In this document: positions 32,662-43,629 of the stretch, one piece after another
How positions within the stretch are numbered: the stretch's first letter is position 1
Layout of the letters: the number at the start of each line of letters is the position of its first letter
From: Silene latifolia
Taxonomy: Eukaryota > Streptophyta > Magnoliopsida > Caryophyllales > Caryophyllaceae
Length of the DNA: 64,000 bases
Reading direction: 5' to 3'
Assembly: GCF_048544455.1 (NCBI RefSeq)
Contig: NC_133534.1
Coordinates: forward strand, 38,130,217-38,194,216
Translations under genes and position numbers: made by a program
The notes under the pieces: generated by a model
What the model saw: the letters and a program-made list of their open reading frames with translations, nothing else
Databases searched by the model: none
Told to the model about the DNA's origin: nothing

Positions 32662-35009
32662 ATGAATAATATTGACGACACAAATTATAATCCAAAAATA
32701 AAGCATAAGGTTGCAACCTTCTTTAATTACACGCCGAAACACTGTATCTTCATCTTAACCACCGCTCTCACATTCTTCTTTTTCTTCCAAATCCCATCAC
32801 TTCATCGTTTTTCATCCATAGTATCTGATCATAAAACATCTAACAATGACGACATTGAATCAAAGCTACGTATTTCCGTAACATTTCTTCCCTTAAAAGA
32901 CCTAAGATACACTAAAACAGCCCTCGAAGGTCACACATGGTTCATGAGTTCCATGTATGATACACATGAAGAAGGTGAAGTACAATACCAAAAGTTTCCA
33001 TCAAATGCATCAAATGATAGGATTTTGTGCATTAAAGGGCATGATAATCATGATGGTGCATGGAATTACTATGCACTTGCATGGCCTAACACATTGCCAA
33101 ATAATGCAACTCTTTTAAAGGGATTAACTTTTGTGTCTTATAATCATTATAATTATGACAATATATGGCATGGATTGTCAAGTGTTTTTCCTTTTGTTGC
33201 ATGGCACATGAAGAACGAGTGTAAGAAGGCTCCTACTAGATGGGTATTGTATCATCGGGGTGAGCTTAGGACTAAAATGAGCCTTTGGCTAAGTTTGCTC
33301 TTGGAGGCCACTTTCGGTATGCCCCTGAAGATTGAAGGGTAAGTTACGTCTTTTTGAGTTTACGAATAGGTGCGAACCGAGATTTACAGTTAAGGGACAA
33401 AAAATTTTAGAAGTAACTATACATACGATTAGATAAACTAAAAAATAAATAAATCAATTTTTAAATGAATATGGTTTCTAGACCTTATTACGAATTATTC
33501 CGCCTGCCTCATTCATTTGTTTAATTATCTTTTAAATTCTTTGTAAATGTTATTTTAATGAAAAGTACACAAATTATTAGCATAGAGTAGTTGACGAATT
33601 ATTCCAACGGATGAGATTTTTAGTTAAATTTTTCTTTTTTCTTCCGCTCTCTTTAAGTTATAATCCTGCCCCCACCACTGACAAGAGTGTGTATAAAACA
33701 CTTCTTTTAAAGTAACTAATTTTGTTGTTTTATACTCCGCATATATACTCTCTCGCATTTTTCAATTTTCTCCTCGTATGTATAAATAGGTTTGATGGTT
33801 TCGAAGAGGATAAACCGGTTTGCTTCGAAGAGGCCGTGGTGATGAGACACAATGAGGGAGGAATGTCAAGGCAAAGAAGAATGAAAACCTATGATTATAT
33901 AAGGTGTAAGAGTAGGGTGTTTTGCAACTTAACTCAAGTACCTACAAAAGTCAACGAAATTGGGTTGACCTTGTTCATGAGAAAAGGTCCTAGATCTTTC
34001 AAAAATGATTCAGCTGTTGTTGATATCTTTAAACATGAGTGTCACTTGTTTAAGGGATGTCAATTCATAGTTGCTCTTTCAACTAATCTCTCATTTTGTG
34101 ATCAGGTTAGTCCATCTCATCCATTTGTCCCCACTATTTCAAATAGATAGTGCTAGAGCGTTTAGGGTAGTATCGAGTTTCGCTATCACTCTGTCACATA
34201 TTCTTATTAAAGTCCTTCAATAATGTCAAATCATGTTATAAGATAGATAATGCTATATAGGTTAATTATATCCTAGAGAATTAACCTAACTTAAAAAATG
34301 TTAAAACTTGATATAACAATTGTAAAGATTAGACATGCAAAAAACTTTGGCCTTAATCAAGTGGTGTTAGTCCAGTGGTAGCCGGGTTAAACCTTGAATC
34401 TTGCAGAAATACAGGAGTTGAGAGGTCTCGGATTCGACTACCAGCTGGGCCGATGATCACTTGGCCACTGCAGCCCCCAAAGGGGTGGCTTACATGGTCC
34501 ATGTGGTGGTGCGGGAATGCATGGGCCCGGGGATTCAACCCCCTCGTCATCAAAAAAAAAAAAAACTTTGGTCTTCATTTTGATCTTGATCTTAGTTACC
34601 CGTTAAATAACAGGTTAAACTAATGAGTACAACGGATGTGTTGATTTCTCCACATGGTGCACAATTAACAAACATGTTCCTAATGGAGAGGGATAGTAGC
34701 GTAATGGAGTTCTTTCCAAAAGGGTGGCTTAAACTAGCGGGAGTAGGTCAATATGTGTACCATTGGATTGCTAGTTGGTCAGGGATGAAGCACCAAGGTG
34801 CGTACCGTGACCCGAATGGTGACTCGTGCCCGTACCCGGAAGATGATCGTCGATGCATGTCAATCTTTAAGAATGGCAAAATTGGACATAATGAAACCTA
34901 TTTTAAGGAATGGATTAGAAAGGTGTTGAATGAGATGAAGATGTGGAAGATAGAGCTAGAGAATGGTAACAAATTCAAATATAGGTCAACTCCTTGCAAT
35001 TGTATTTAG
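32662..35009 (+). CDS. GT61-family glycosyltransferase (3 exons, 462 aa)
   Basis: Exons 32662-33338, 33790-34105 and 34614-35009 join in phase through GTAAGT/TAG and GTTAG/CAG borders with no internal stop. Residues about 27-46 (CIFILTTALTFFFFFQIP) are a single N-terminal membrane segment, as in type II Golgi enzymes. The third exon carries the conserved GT61 signature around TDVLISPHGAQLTNMF, then YVYHWIASWSGM and CPYPEDDRRCM. Plant GT61 enzymes transfer xylose, arabinose or GlcNAc to cell-wall xylan or N-glycans. This member resembles the EOGT-like uncharacterised branch, so the substrate is not predicted. The second intron holds a SINE. A second terminal exon copy lies downstream (35666). 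Confidence 0.87.
34353..34560 (+). mobile_element. tRNA-derived SINE in intron 2 of the GT61 gene
   Basis: The 5' part has RNA polymerase III promoter boxes: box A TAGTCCAGTGG near 34369 and box B GGATTCGACTACC near 34430. It ends TCATC followed by about 13 A. AAAACTTTGGCCTT before it and AAAACTTTGGTCTT after it form a target duplication. About 208 bases, sense orientation to the gene. Short frames here are not genes. Confidence 0.85.
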
Positions 35010-35121
35010 AGTTTGTGTTAAATGGAGATGGGGATTTAATTTGTGATTTAAGATTCGGAATAATATATTTAAGTTGACATCTTTTCTAATTAATTTTAGG
35101 AAATAATTGGTATTTTTTTTT

Positions 35122-35471
35122 TGTGATCGCCTCAGATTGTATCAACGTTGTTACTGCCATTTTGCGAAATGACCCTCCTTGTAGTCCGTTTACTAATATC
35201 ATTGTTGAGTGCAGGGAACTAGTACAAGCATCACCTCATTTGGAACTTGTGTTTGAGAGGAGGTCGGCCAACAAAGTGGCGGATGCACTTGCTAAGTTCT
35301 CCATCAATAACAAGAGTTCTTATAATGGTTGTTTTTTATGGGAACAAACCGCAAATTTTGTAACTGAACTGTGTATGGTAGACTTTTTAGGGGCTTGCAC
35401 GCCCCCACCATGATGTACTCTAACCTTTCTTATTCCTTTTAATACATGTTCATTTCGGCAAAAAAAAAAAA
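35122..35471 (+). mobile_element. LINE 3' tail, 5'-truncated
   Basis: A plus-strand open segment 35123-35413 encodes the end of LINE RNase H (ASDCINVVTAIL, RRSANKVADALAKFS), clearly related to but diverged from the same part of the LINE at 21178-24150. A short 3' tail and about 12 A (35460-35471) follow. Only about 350 bases were inserted. It sits between the two copies of the GT61 terminal exon. Confidence 0.85.
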
Positions 35472-35479
35472 GTAAATAA

Positions 35480-35565
35480 ATTGAGTTGTATTGATTTTTT
35501 TCAAACTAATTTATTATTTCGCCCTGCTTCGAATTTTTCTCCTCTCAAACTTGATTTGGCAAATG
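35480..35565 (+). repeat. Paralogous empty site of the CACTA insertion
   Basis: GTTGTATTGATTTTTTTCAAA continues directly into CTAATTTATTATTTCG here. In the copy at 26200-28860 the same two halves flank the CACTA-like element with AAA on each side. This segment shows the sequence before insertion. Confidence 0.85.
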
Positions 35566-35665
35566 ATGTCAAATGATGTTATAAACCTAATCATATTATA
35601 GTGATTAGTCTTGGAATTTTATCATTTGGTAACATTAGCATTCAATTTTACATTATTATCTACAG

Positions 35666-36061
35666 GTTAAACTAATGAGTTCAACGGATGTGTTGATTTC
35701 TCCACATGGTGCACAATTAACAAACATGTTCCTAATGGAGAGGAATAGTAGCGTAATGGAGTTCTTTCCAAAAGGGTGGCTTAAACTAGCGGGAGTAGGT
35801 CAATATGTGTACCATTGGATTGCTAGTTGGTCAGGGATGAAGCACCAAGGTGCGTACCGTGACCCGAATGGTGACTCGTGCCCGTACCCGGAAGATGATC
35901 GTCTATGCATGTCAATCTTTAAGAATGGCAAAATTGGACATAATGAAACCTATTTTAAGGAATGGGTTAGAAAGGTGTTGAATGAGATGAAGATGTGGAA
36001 GATAGAGCTAGAGAATGGTAACAAATTCAAATATAGGTCAACCCCTTGCAATTGTGTTTAG
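35666..36061 (+). pseudogene. Duplicated terminal exon of the GT61 gene
   Basis: Nearly identical to exon 3 at 34614-35009, including the CAG acceptor just upstream (CTACAGGTTAAACTAATGAG), the TDVLISPHGAQLTNMF signature and the stop. The 3' flank is duplicated too (AGTTTGTGTT, CTAATTAATTTTAGGAA). The frame is open for 131 residues, with only a few substitutions (for example D to N, R to L, I to V). No copies of exons 1 and 2 stand upstream. It could be an unused duplicate or, if exon 2 splices past exon 3, an alternative last exon. Confidence 0.8.
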
Positions 36062-37921
36062 AGTTTGTGTTTATTAGAGATTCGGAATAATATTAGTTAT
36101 GTTGACATCTTTTATTTTCTAATTAATTTTAGGAAGTAATTGGCCTTTTTTTTTTTTTTTGTTATATTAAGATAAGATTTGTTGTCCGTAAGGAGGAGTC
36201 TAATGGTTAAAATTTGGGCGAAATTTCTAAGAGACTCAGGTTAAAGTTTCTACAAGAGCTCAACAATCTTGTCTTGTGTAGTATTTATGGCCTCAGTCTA
36301 TGTGATGTAGAATTAGGTCGTTTAGAATGACTGAGTTTGAAATTAGTAAACTTGCAGCGGAATTTGTAACGTGTGAATTGTAACAAAGAACAGGATAGAT
36401 TAGCAAATCTTGTTCTAACCTCGCAAGGTATAGCTCGATTTGCTATAACTCAACCTCGCAAGGAAGAGTCCTAATCTAATCTCGCAAGATTGACACAAGT
36501 TTTACGAACCGTAAACTTTATTGTATTTATGAAAATATTCTGAAAAATAAGGCCACAATCGGTCCTTATTTATAGTCCTACTCGATGTCTAAAATCTGAC
36601 TCGAGATCTAATTCCTCAACTTGTCTTCCAAGCTATCTAACTCTTTCCTAAACTAACTAGAAAACTTATTAAATAATTAACTAATAAAAATCAGATTTGT
36701 AGAAGCTAAATAAAACTAGGATTAGGAAATACAGAGTTTCCTAAATCGTGTCTCCTTATACGGCTGGAATTCCGTGCTCCTATGCGGCCCCAGCTTCGCC
36801 ACTTTCATTGCTCTCCCATTTCAACATCGTGACATAATCCAAACCCATTTTAAAACCTTCTGTAATTTGAGTTACATTTCGACTAATGAGCACTTCATTT
36901 TCGTTATCTTCTAATGCTCCCGCATCACTATGCCTTCTAGGATTCGAGTATGTCACTCTCAAGTAGCTTATATTACTTGGTATACATAGTTTGCAGATTA
37001 TCACGTATATTGGGAGATTTTACCAGTGCGCAACAAAAGTAGCGGTTGTGGATCCCCATCACCAAAAGAAAAAAAATGTTTTGTTATTAAAAGATTCATC
37101 AATACAAAATAACGAGGAATATATCAAATCACCCCCATAAGTTTGATACTATGTGGAATTAAGCCATTTAACGTATAAATATAACAAATCGGCCCCATAA
37201 GTTTCTCTTAGTGTTCTATGAATCACATATCTTATTTTTAAGAATTAAATATTTTGCTATTATTGAAAGTCAAAATTATTGATCAAATAATAATCCTTAA
37301 AATCCTAATTATTAGAAAGCGTGTTGAAATAATTTTTTTTTTATTTTTTTTTTGGTGAATTCATAATATGAGAATTTTTAGTGAAATTACAACGAAAAGT
37401 TACATAACCAATTTTTTTTATATTAAATTTGATTCACATTTTTCTTTGAATATGTAAATATTGTATTTATTTTTAATCGATATATTTAAAATGGTTTTTT
37501 TAATAGAAAATAATATAGTTTTATAGTTAAAAAATGGTAGAAAACTTGATTAGTGCTTAATTGCACATTTTTGGAAACTTGGGGTATTGATTGCACATGT
37601 TATATAAATTTGCTTGACCCTATTTGCTAATAGGGGATTAATTTCTGCAGGATTCGTTGATTACCGAACAGGGTCATAATCTTTCCAAATCTATCCCTTG
37701 ATGTCTTTAACCTTTTTTCATTTCTTATATACTTTATTGGTAATACTTTTTTGAATTTGCGATTTATATACCCTATTGGACTTGGATCCCAACAATTTGT
37801 ACAAATTTGATGATTCATAATTGGATTTGTGATAGCATAACGTAGATATATACAATTTGATTACTGCTTTAATTTATGCGCAATCACGTAAGCCTAAACT
37901 ATTCTACTCTTAAGTTTATGC
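36062..37921. other. Intergenic region, no convincing gene
   Basis: Contains repeated CTCGCAAG words at 36420-36500 and a stretch near 36340-36620 that resembles a retrotransposon LTR (TTGCAGCGGAATTT, later TTATTTATAGTCCTACTCG), but I find no partner copy. A 74-residue minus frame at 36780-37004 and a 63-residue one at 37627-37818 match nothing I know. 37100-37620 is AT-rich. Confidence 0.35.
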
Positions 37922-38340
37922 TAAAAAATAGTCCATCTATGAAAGATGGCTAAGGTCCATGCGTCTACTTCAGATGGATGGATAGGAGTGCTCCTCGTTG
38001 TAGCCCTGCCGCTAATTCAGACGGATTAGCCACGTAATAATCGATATCGTTTAAGTTTATAAGGCTAACCAACTATAGTAGTTGGTCAATTGAAGATGTA
38101 GAATTCCTTAATAAAAACATGTTTAATGTTTATAATTATCCGATGTGGGTGTATGCTATCAAAAATTGAGATATTCTTTTAGGGGTGTGTTTGAGTTGTT
38201 AATAGGAATCCACATATGTGGGATTACTGTATAATTAAGAGTTATTCATAATATTGCAAACTAAACACTTGTTCTTGAGAATGAAGTTTCACATGTAATA
38301 GAAACCATTAAATGTTCGAAAAATTTGATATCCCTGAAAT
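37922..38340 (+). repeat. Dispersed repeat family B, copy 3
   Basis: Matches 29370-29810 in order, with the CCAACTATAGTAGTTGG palindrome near 38060 and GTGGGATTACTGTATAATTA near 38218. A shared CTTTCTCTTTTCATTCAAGT follows near 38529, as after the copy at 30287. Confidence 0.75.
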
Positions 38341-38811
38341 TCACTATACACCAAGAAAACTTTGTAAACATAAGTTATGATCACTCATAGTTTTCAGGAA
38401 CAAAAAGATGGGAATTACGTGTAAAGTGGCAAAACATAGAAGTGAAACGTGAATTTTCTTTAAATTGTATAAATAGCAGTGACAAAATTATATACATTCT
38501 TCATAAGAGACAATAAAATTCACAATTCTCTTTCTCTTTTCATTCAAGTATTTCATCTACTTATGTCCCAATTATTTGTGTAGCTTTTTTATTTTTTGCG
38601 ATAGACATTTTAAACAAAATTAGAGGAGTAAATGATTAACATGGAAAGAGTACAACGGTTATGCTGACAAAGTCTTGGTAAACAAATGACCAGAACACGA
38701 GGAGCAACTTTTAATTCCCAACCTCAACTTTTCTAAAAGACTTCAAACAATACAAAATCTTCTCTTCGAATTTTTATTTTGGTAACATGCTACGGAGTAC
38801 TATATTTTTAT

Positions 38812-39345
38812 TTTGGTAATAATGACATTGACGTGGTTGATCACAATTGTGAAACGACGCGTTAATAGGGAATTAGGGATTGTCACACCTGATAGAGACA
38901 ACCAATCGTTGGTTGGCGCAGTGGTAGCATGGGGCTGCGCTTGGTAAGGAGGTCTGCGGATCGATCCCCCACAACTGCGATTGGGAGGGGTTTAAATACC
39001 GTAATCCTTGGACACGCCCCGAAATCCGGATTAGTCGGCCCAATGTGATTCGGATTACCGGATGGTTTAGACCAAACACCTGATAGAGACAAACAATGAA
39101 AATCTTGGTTAGACTCTTTGAATTTTTTTCTTTTTTTTACTTCTATTATTACTTCTCTTTGAATTTTTTTCTTTTTTTTACTTCTATTATTACTTTGGTT
39201 TAGTGTAAAAAAAATTGTCTAGCTCCTTAACTCAAATCCTACCTTCTTGACGCCTTACGGGGTCGCATTTGAGTAATATGATTGGAACCTTTGTGAGAGT
39301 TGATAATTCGCCAAACCCTATTATTAATCGGTCTATGAGATTGTG
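38812..39345 (+). repeat. Dispersed repeat family A, copy 3, split by a SINE
   Basis: Family A sequence (GGTAATAATGACATTGACGT to CCTATTATTAATCGGTCTAT) interrupted at 38901-39075 by the SINE. A 44-base piece with CTCTTTGAATTTTTTTCTTT is tandemly doubled near 39112-39200. Confidence 0.75.
38901..39075 (+). mobile_element. tRNA-derived SINE with 16-17-bp target duplication
   Basis: Box A is TGGCGCAGTGGTAGC near 38912 and box B is GGATCGATCCCCC near 38957, the Pol III promoter of a tRNA-like head. ACACCTGATAGAGACAA occurs just before (38885-38901) and just after (39076-39092). There is no long poly(A); the 3' end is TTTAGACCAA. It differs from the SINE at 34353, so two SINE families are present. 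It is not a tRNA gene, because no acceptor stem can form. Confidence 0.88.
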
Positions 39346-40725
39346 TGTTAGACTGGACACCTGGACCGGACAGTATGAATGCGGTTCTTTAATTACCAAA
39401 AGCATTGGGATAATATACGAAGTAGTAGTAGGTAGGTTAACACATATTTTATGCTTTTATTCATGGTATTATAACTTATGGCAAATTAAAGTGGTTTCAA
39501 TTTAAGCAAACAAACCTAAAATTTTGGCATGCTATGAAACAAGGCAGAGAAAAACAAACCTAAAATTTTGCCCTTAAATTAGACATGAGCCAGCCCTATA
39601 GCCAGTTAGAAATGGGCTTCACTGTTAATCGGTGGTGGAACGTATCATGTGGTGTTTAAAGTCCTCGCCTTTCACGTAACTGGAATAAATCTATCCATTG
39701 CTTGTCCTCAACATGGGCGTTTTAAAGTAAATGGAGGCCCGGTGCACCAGAGAAAAAATGAGACCTCAAATATGAATAAGAAGTGTATATGTCGTGTTTT
39801 GTATAGAATTTCATCAATAAAGCTTTTAAATTCGGTGGTCAAAACCGAAGGCTCGGTTCCACCGTCCGTGGTTGCCCGTGGCCTTAGACACCCCTGGCCC
39901 TCAAATTATTAGACATGAGCAAGCCCTATATCGTCATTTTCAGTTTTCTATGTTTTTTTATCAATATAAATATGAAATATGGGACTTATGTCAAAAGATC
40001 GAGATTCATTGGTGATAGTTGAGTTATGGTATAATAATGTAAAAACTTGACAGAAAATAACAAAAACTAGTCCACTCTTGATGAATGGCTAGAGATTAAT
40101 GTCTAAGAATATCTCATCTAAATCTAAGTCACAAATACAAATACAAATGTCAAATGTCAAATCCCAAATACAAATATCAAATTCCAAATAATTGAGTAGC
40201 TACCCATCTATTAATTTGATATGGGACATAATATTGCTAGGTAGGTAAATATTTTGATATGGGACATAATATTGCTTTTAAAGCCATGTTTTACTTCTTA
40301 TTTAATTTTCACAAGATAGTGATATATTGACATTTTGTTTTTTAAATTTTAATATTTTGTTATCCTAATTTTAGGTTCTTTAATTTAACTTTACATTCTA
40401 TGAAATATGAATTGGTTGAAGTATTGCTATGGGAAATTTTTTGTGCACGAACAGTCATCAGTTCACCGGGAATTTGTATAATTGACCAAGTACTAATTCC
40501 TTTCTTCATTAGTAAGTAAGATAGAGTTTTGAACAGTTAGTAAGTAAAATGGGTCCAATATTATCTCACTTGAATATTTTAAATAAATCTTTTGCATTTC
40601 ATATTATGTGACCCGTCTTACAAGAATTTATCGAGCTTAAAAAATTTCATTTATATTTGCTATGCATCTATTGTAAAACACTACTACTATCCATATTTCT
40701 AGCGAGCCGTTTCACATTTTTTTAG
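39346..40725. other. Intergenic region
   Basis: No supported gene. TTAGACATGAGCCAGCCCTATA near 39579 recurs as TTAGACATGAGCAAGCCCTATA near 39909, bracketing about 300 bases that may be an inserted element with a long target duplication. CAAATGTCAAAT/ACAAATATCAAAT words cluster at 40128-40190. A short family B-like start lies near 40065. Confidence 0.4.
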
Positions 40726-41890
40726 CCCAAAAAAAAATAGTCCATCTATGTAAGATGGCTAAGGTAGGAGCTCCTCTTTGAATCCGTAGTAAACATCATT
40801 CTCAAATAAGTTTATAAGGCTAACCAGGGGCGGAACCAGGATTCAAAAGTACCTAGGGCTAGATTGACGAAGTTGATGCTTATTAGCTGTGTTATCCGGG
40901 TGAAATAGTGATCGGTGGTCGAGTCATAACTTTTTGTATAGAATTAATCCATTTTCATATTTTATCTCCTATTCACATTATTTTGGGGTCAAAATAAAAA
41001 AAAACTTTGACCGTGAATATATGTTGTAAATTAATTATAAAAGTGTGATAAATAAAACCAAAATTTTCGTATTTATTATTAAAAGATCTTTTACAAAATA
41101 ATAGTTTCGACAAAAAACTACTACTAAATATAGATGGAGACAAAAACGCTCAGAATGTGGCATTAAAGATCGTGGAAAGAAAAATGAGGAGAAAATACGA
41201 GGTAGTACAAGAAATTACGATTTTCCTAAGAAAACATAAATAAGTTGTTCACAATCGGATGGTTTTTATTTCATAATAAATCAAAACTTATCCGAAAACT
41301 AATTATTTGGTAAAGTAGAAGTTTAGTCACCAACATAAAATACATAAATGAATTATGATATTTACCTCTAATTTTGTAAAACGATTTTTCTATTCTTAAA
41401 ATATATCTCAACATTTTAAGAAAGTGTATTTACAAAAATATAATACTCATGTCCAGGAGTTTTTATGCTATTTTTTGGAAGAGTACACGTTTGATCATTG
41501 TGATGAAATAATTATAGAAACAACTCTATTAAGATTGAAAAAAAAGAGTATAAATTTAAATTAAATATACATTAAGGTTAAAAAAAGGAGAGAACATAAA
41601 CAGCTATATTAAGATTGAAAAAAAAAGCATTAAATTAAATATACATCGAGGTTAAAAAAAAGGAGAGAACACTGAAAATGTTCACTATGGGAATTAAACC
41701 TATTACCTCTTGCACTGAGAACACTACACTTACCACCTGTGCTACTTACTATTACTGACTAGCATGATGTAAATTTTTATTCTTGAAAAGTTCTAGGGCA
41801 ATAGCCCTAGTAAAATATGCTTGGATCCGCCCCTGAGGGTAACCAACTATAGTAGTTGGTCAATTGAGAGGGTAGGATTCTTTATTAAAA
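40726..41890 (+). repeat. Dispersed repeat family B, copy 4, split by a hAT element
   Basis: ATAGTCCATCTATGTAAGAT to TTTATAAGGCTAAC (40824) continues after the inserted element as CCAACTATAGTAGTTGGTCA (from 41844) to TTATTAAAAACA near 41890. Confidence 0.8.
40825..41835. mobile_element. Non-autonomous hAT element, 1011 bp
   Basis: Left end CAGGGGCGGAACCAGG and right end (complement) CAGGGGCGGATCCAAG form inverted repeats. The 8-bp flanks AGGCTAAC and AGGGTAAC are a target duplication with one change. Uninterrupted family B copies (GGCTAACCAACTATAG) give the empty site. There is no transposase frame. Inside, a block near 41517-41585 is duplicated at 41586-41665. Confidence 0.88.
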
Positions 41891-41892
41891 AC

Positions 41893-41930
41893 ACTAGTTT
41901 TATACCCGTGCAATAAAATTGCACGGAATC
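41893..41930 (-). mobile_element. Helitron-like 3' terminus (minus strand)
   Basis: On the minus strand CCGTGCAATTTTATTGCACGG forms a GC-rich hairpin, followed by GTATAAAACTAG and then a T, the usual Helitron 3' end with insertion before T. The body would extend to the right. The matching TC start on the minus strand is not identified. Confidence 0.5.
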
Positions 41931-42596
41931 ACTCATTTAGTATTTTATTTTTAAAACTTAAATAAATGAACAAAAATTTAAATAAAAATGAAAAAAAAAA
42001 ATTATTTAACACTCACTCTAATTTTTAAGAAATCATCTAAATTTTTTGAAAAAGACAATAAAATTTATAAAATTTTATTACATAACGGGAAAAAAAAACT
42101 TATGAACACCCAAAAAACTCATTTAAAGAGCACATTTAACTTCAATTATACATGTTGTAAGGTCGTGGTGGTTTGCTTATGTAGACTTGGCAAATAGACA
42201 ACCGGGTCAGATGCAAATCTTGTCACTTATTAGTTCGGGTATGTTATTTAATGATAATGATCATTGTACAATAATAAACATTGAAGTTAGGTTATAATTG
42301 TTCGGCTCAATTTAGATTACGACTCAAATTCTCGTCCTGAATTCAAGTATGGTATGGATCAAATTATTCAGATTGGGTTATTTTTTTTTCACAACTATGC
42401 TTACTTTATAATTATACGGAGTATTACTGAAGAGATTCAATTGTCATAATCCAAATACAATAAGTAAATTTATTTTATATCAATCCATGCAAAATAAAAA
42501 TAAGAAACTACCAATTAAAAAGGATAAATTAAACTAACCATAATATATGATCCATAATTAACTACACCACTCATCACCATAATTATTTACACTACA

Positions 42597-42897
42597 TCTA
42601 TAAAATCTTATTAAAAGGTTAGTCTTAAAAGGCCACGCAGACAATGCCACGTAGAATAAGGAAAAGCCACGTATGCATTTGCAATGCCACATCTTAATCC
42701 GCGTGTCACTTTAATCTATAAAATTTTATTAAAAGGCTACCTGAAACATCTATTAAATGTCACGTAGACATCGACTAAAAGTCACCTAGAATTATAAATG
42801 TCACGTAGATAACGACTAAAAGCCACCTAGCAATAAATTATTTTTTAATCTACTCTTTTTTCCTTCTTTAAAAAAATACTAAATCGGAGTAGTAATC
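42597..42897 (+). mobile_element. Two tandem Helitron-like 5' termini, cut by the Tat/Ogre insertion
   Basis: TCTATAAAATCTTATTAAAAGG (42597) and TCTATAAAATTTTATTAAAAGG (42713) are each followed by CACGTAGAC/GCCACG words. This resembles the TC start and GCCACGT-rich beginnings of plant Helitrons. The downstream part is lost at the retrotransposon border at 42898. Evidence is by pattern only. The preceding 41931-42596 is AT-rich with no gene. Confidence 0.4.
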
Positions 42898-43629
42898 TGT
42901 GGACAGCGGGCCGCCCACGGGGGCGCTTGGTGAAGGGGCTCGAAAACAAGCGTTTGCATTTTGTATGGAGTCGCCACCAATTTTTATGGGAAATTGGAAC
43001 CGTTCGAATACCTCGTGTCATGCCAAGACACAAAGTAGTGACATGAACACTAAGCAATCGTTACCCTTAGCATTCTATGTCTAGAATGACTCTCATGGAT
43101 GCCAATGAACACGGGTGCTCACGGAGATCTGGAGTAAGGGGTGAGGGTACGTATTAGGAAGCTCTTTTGATCGAACACCTAATCCCGCCCGCCTCGATAG
43201 CGGCCTCTACTAATGATTAGGGAAGTTATTCGTACTTGATATATCGTCGATTATATGCATGCAATGCAACATCCATTAGATTAATCCTAGCATGTGAGAA
43301 TTAGACTAAGTCGGTGAAACACGTAAGTTAGCAAACAATTGATGTCGAAGTAGGATTTAATGCTCATTTACATGTGAAAACATACAAATGATAAAAGAAA
43401 TACAATAATGAAAATTACAATAATGGAAATTACATTAATTACATTGGATTAGGCGATTTATGTCGAAAATACCTTTAAAACGGATAATTTGAGAAAAAAA
43501 GAATAAAAGAATAAAAGGATAAAACACGACAGATCAGAAGGTGATAATACGAATAATAGTTAGTTTATACATAATCTAAACAAACTAGGTCAAGGCAGAA
43601 ACGGAATTGGGGACGAAATCACCCGAACA

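Noticed and set aside
34353-34623. Small protein frames on both strands
   Set aside because: They lie within a SINE and its poly(A) tail.
36340-37020. Possible solo LTR
   Set aside because: The flavour is LTR-like, but there is no second copy, no TG..CA border pair and no target duplication.
38908-38975. tRNA gene
   Set aside because: Box A and box B are present, but there is no acceptor stem, and the sequence is bounded by a 17-base target duplication, so it is a SINE head.
39579-39930. Insertion bracketed by TTAGACATGAGC repeats
   Set aside because: The direct repeats are real, but the enclosed sequence has no poly(A), Pol III boxes or inverted ends, so the element type could not be supported.
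42845-43084. Short frames repeated at 59783-60019
   Set aside because: They are shadows in the LTR and occur identically in both LTRs without coding features.
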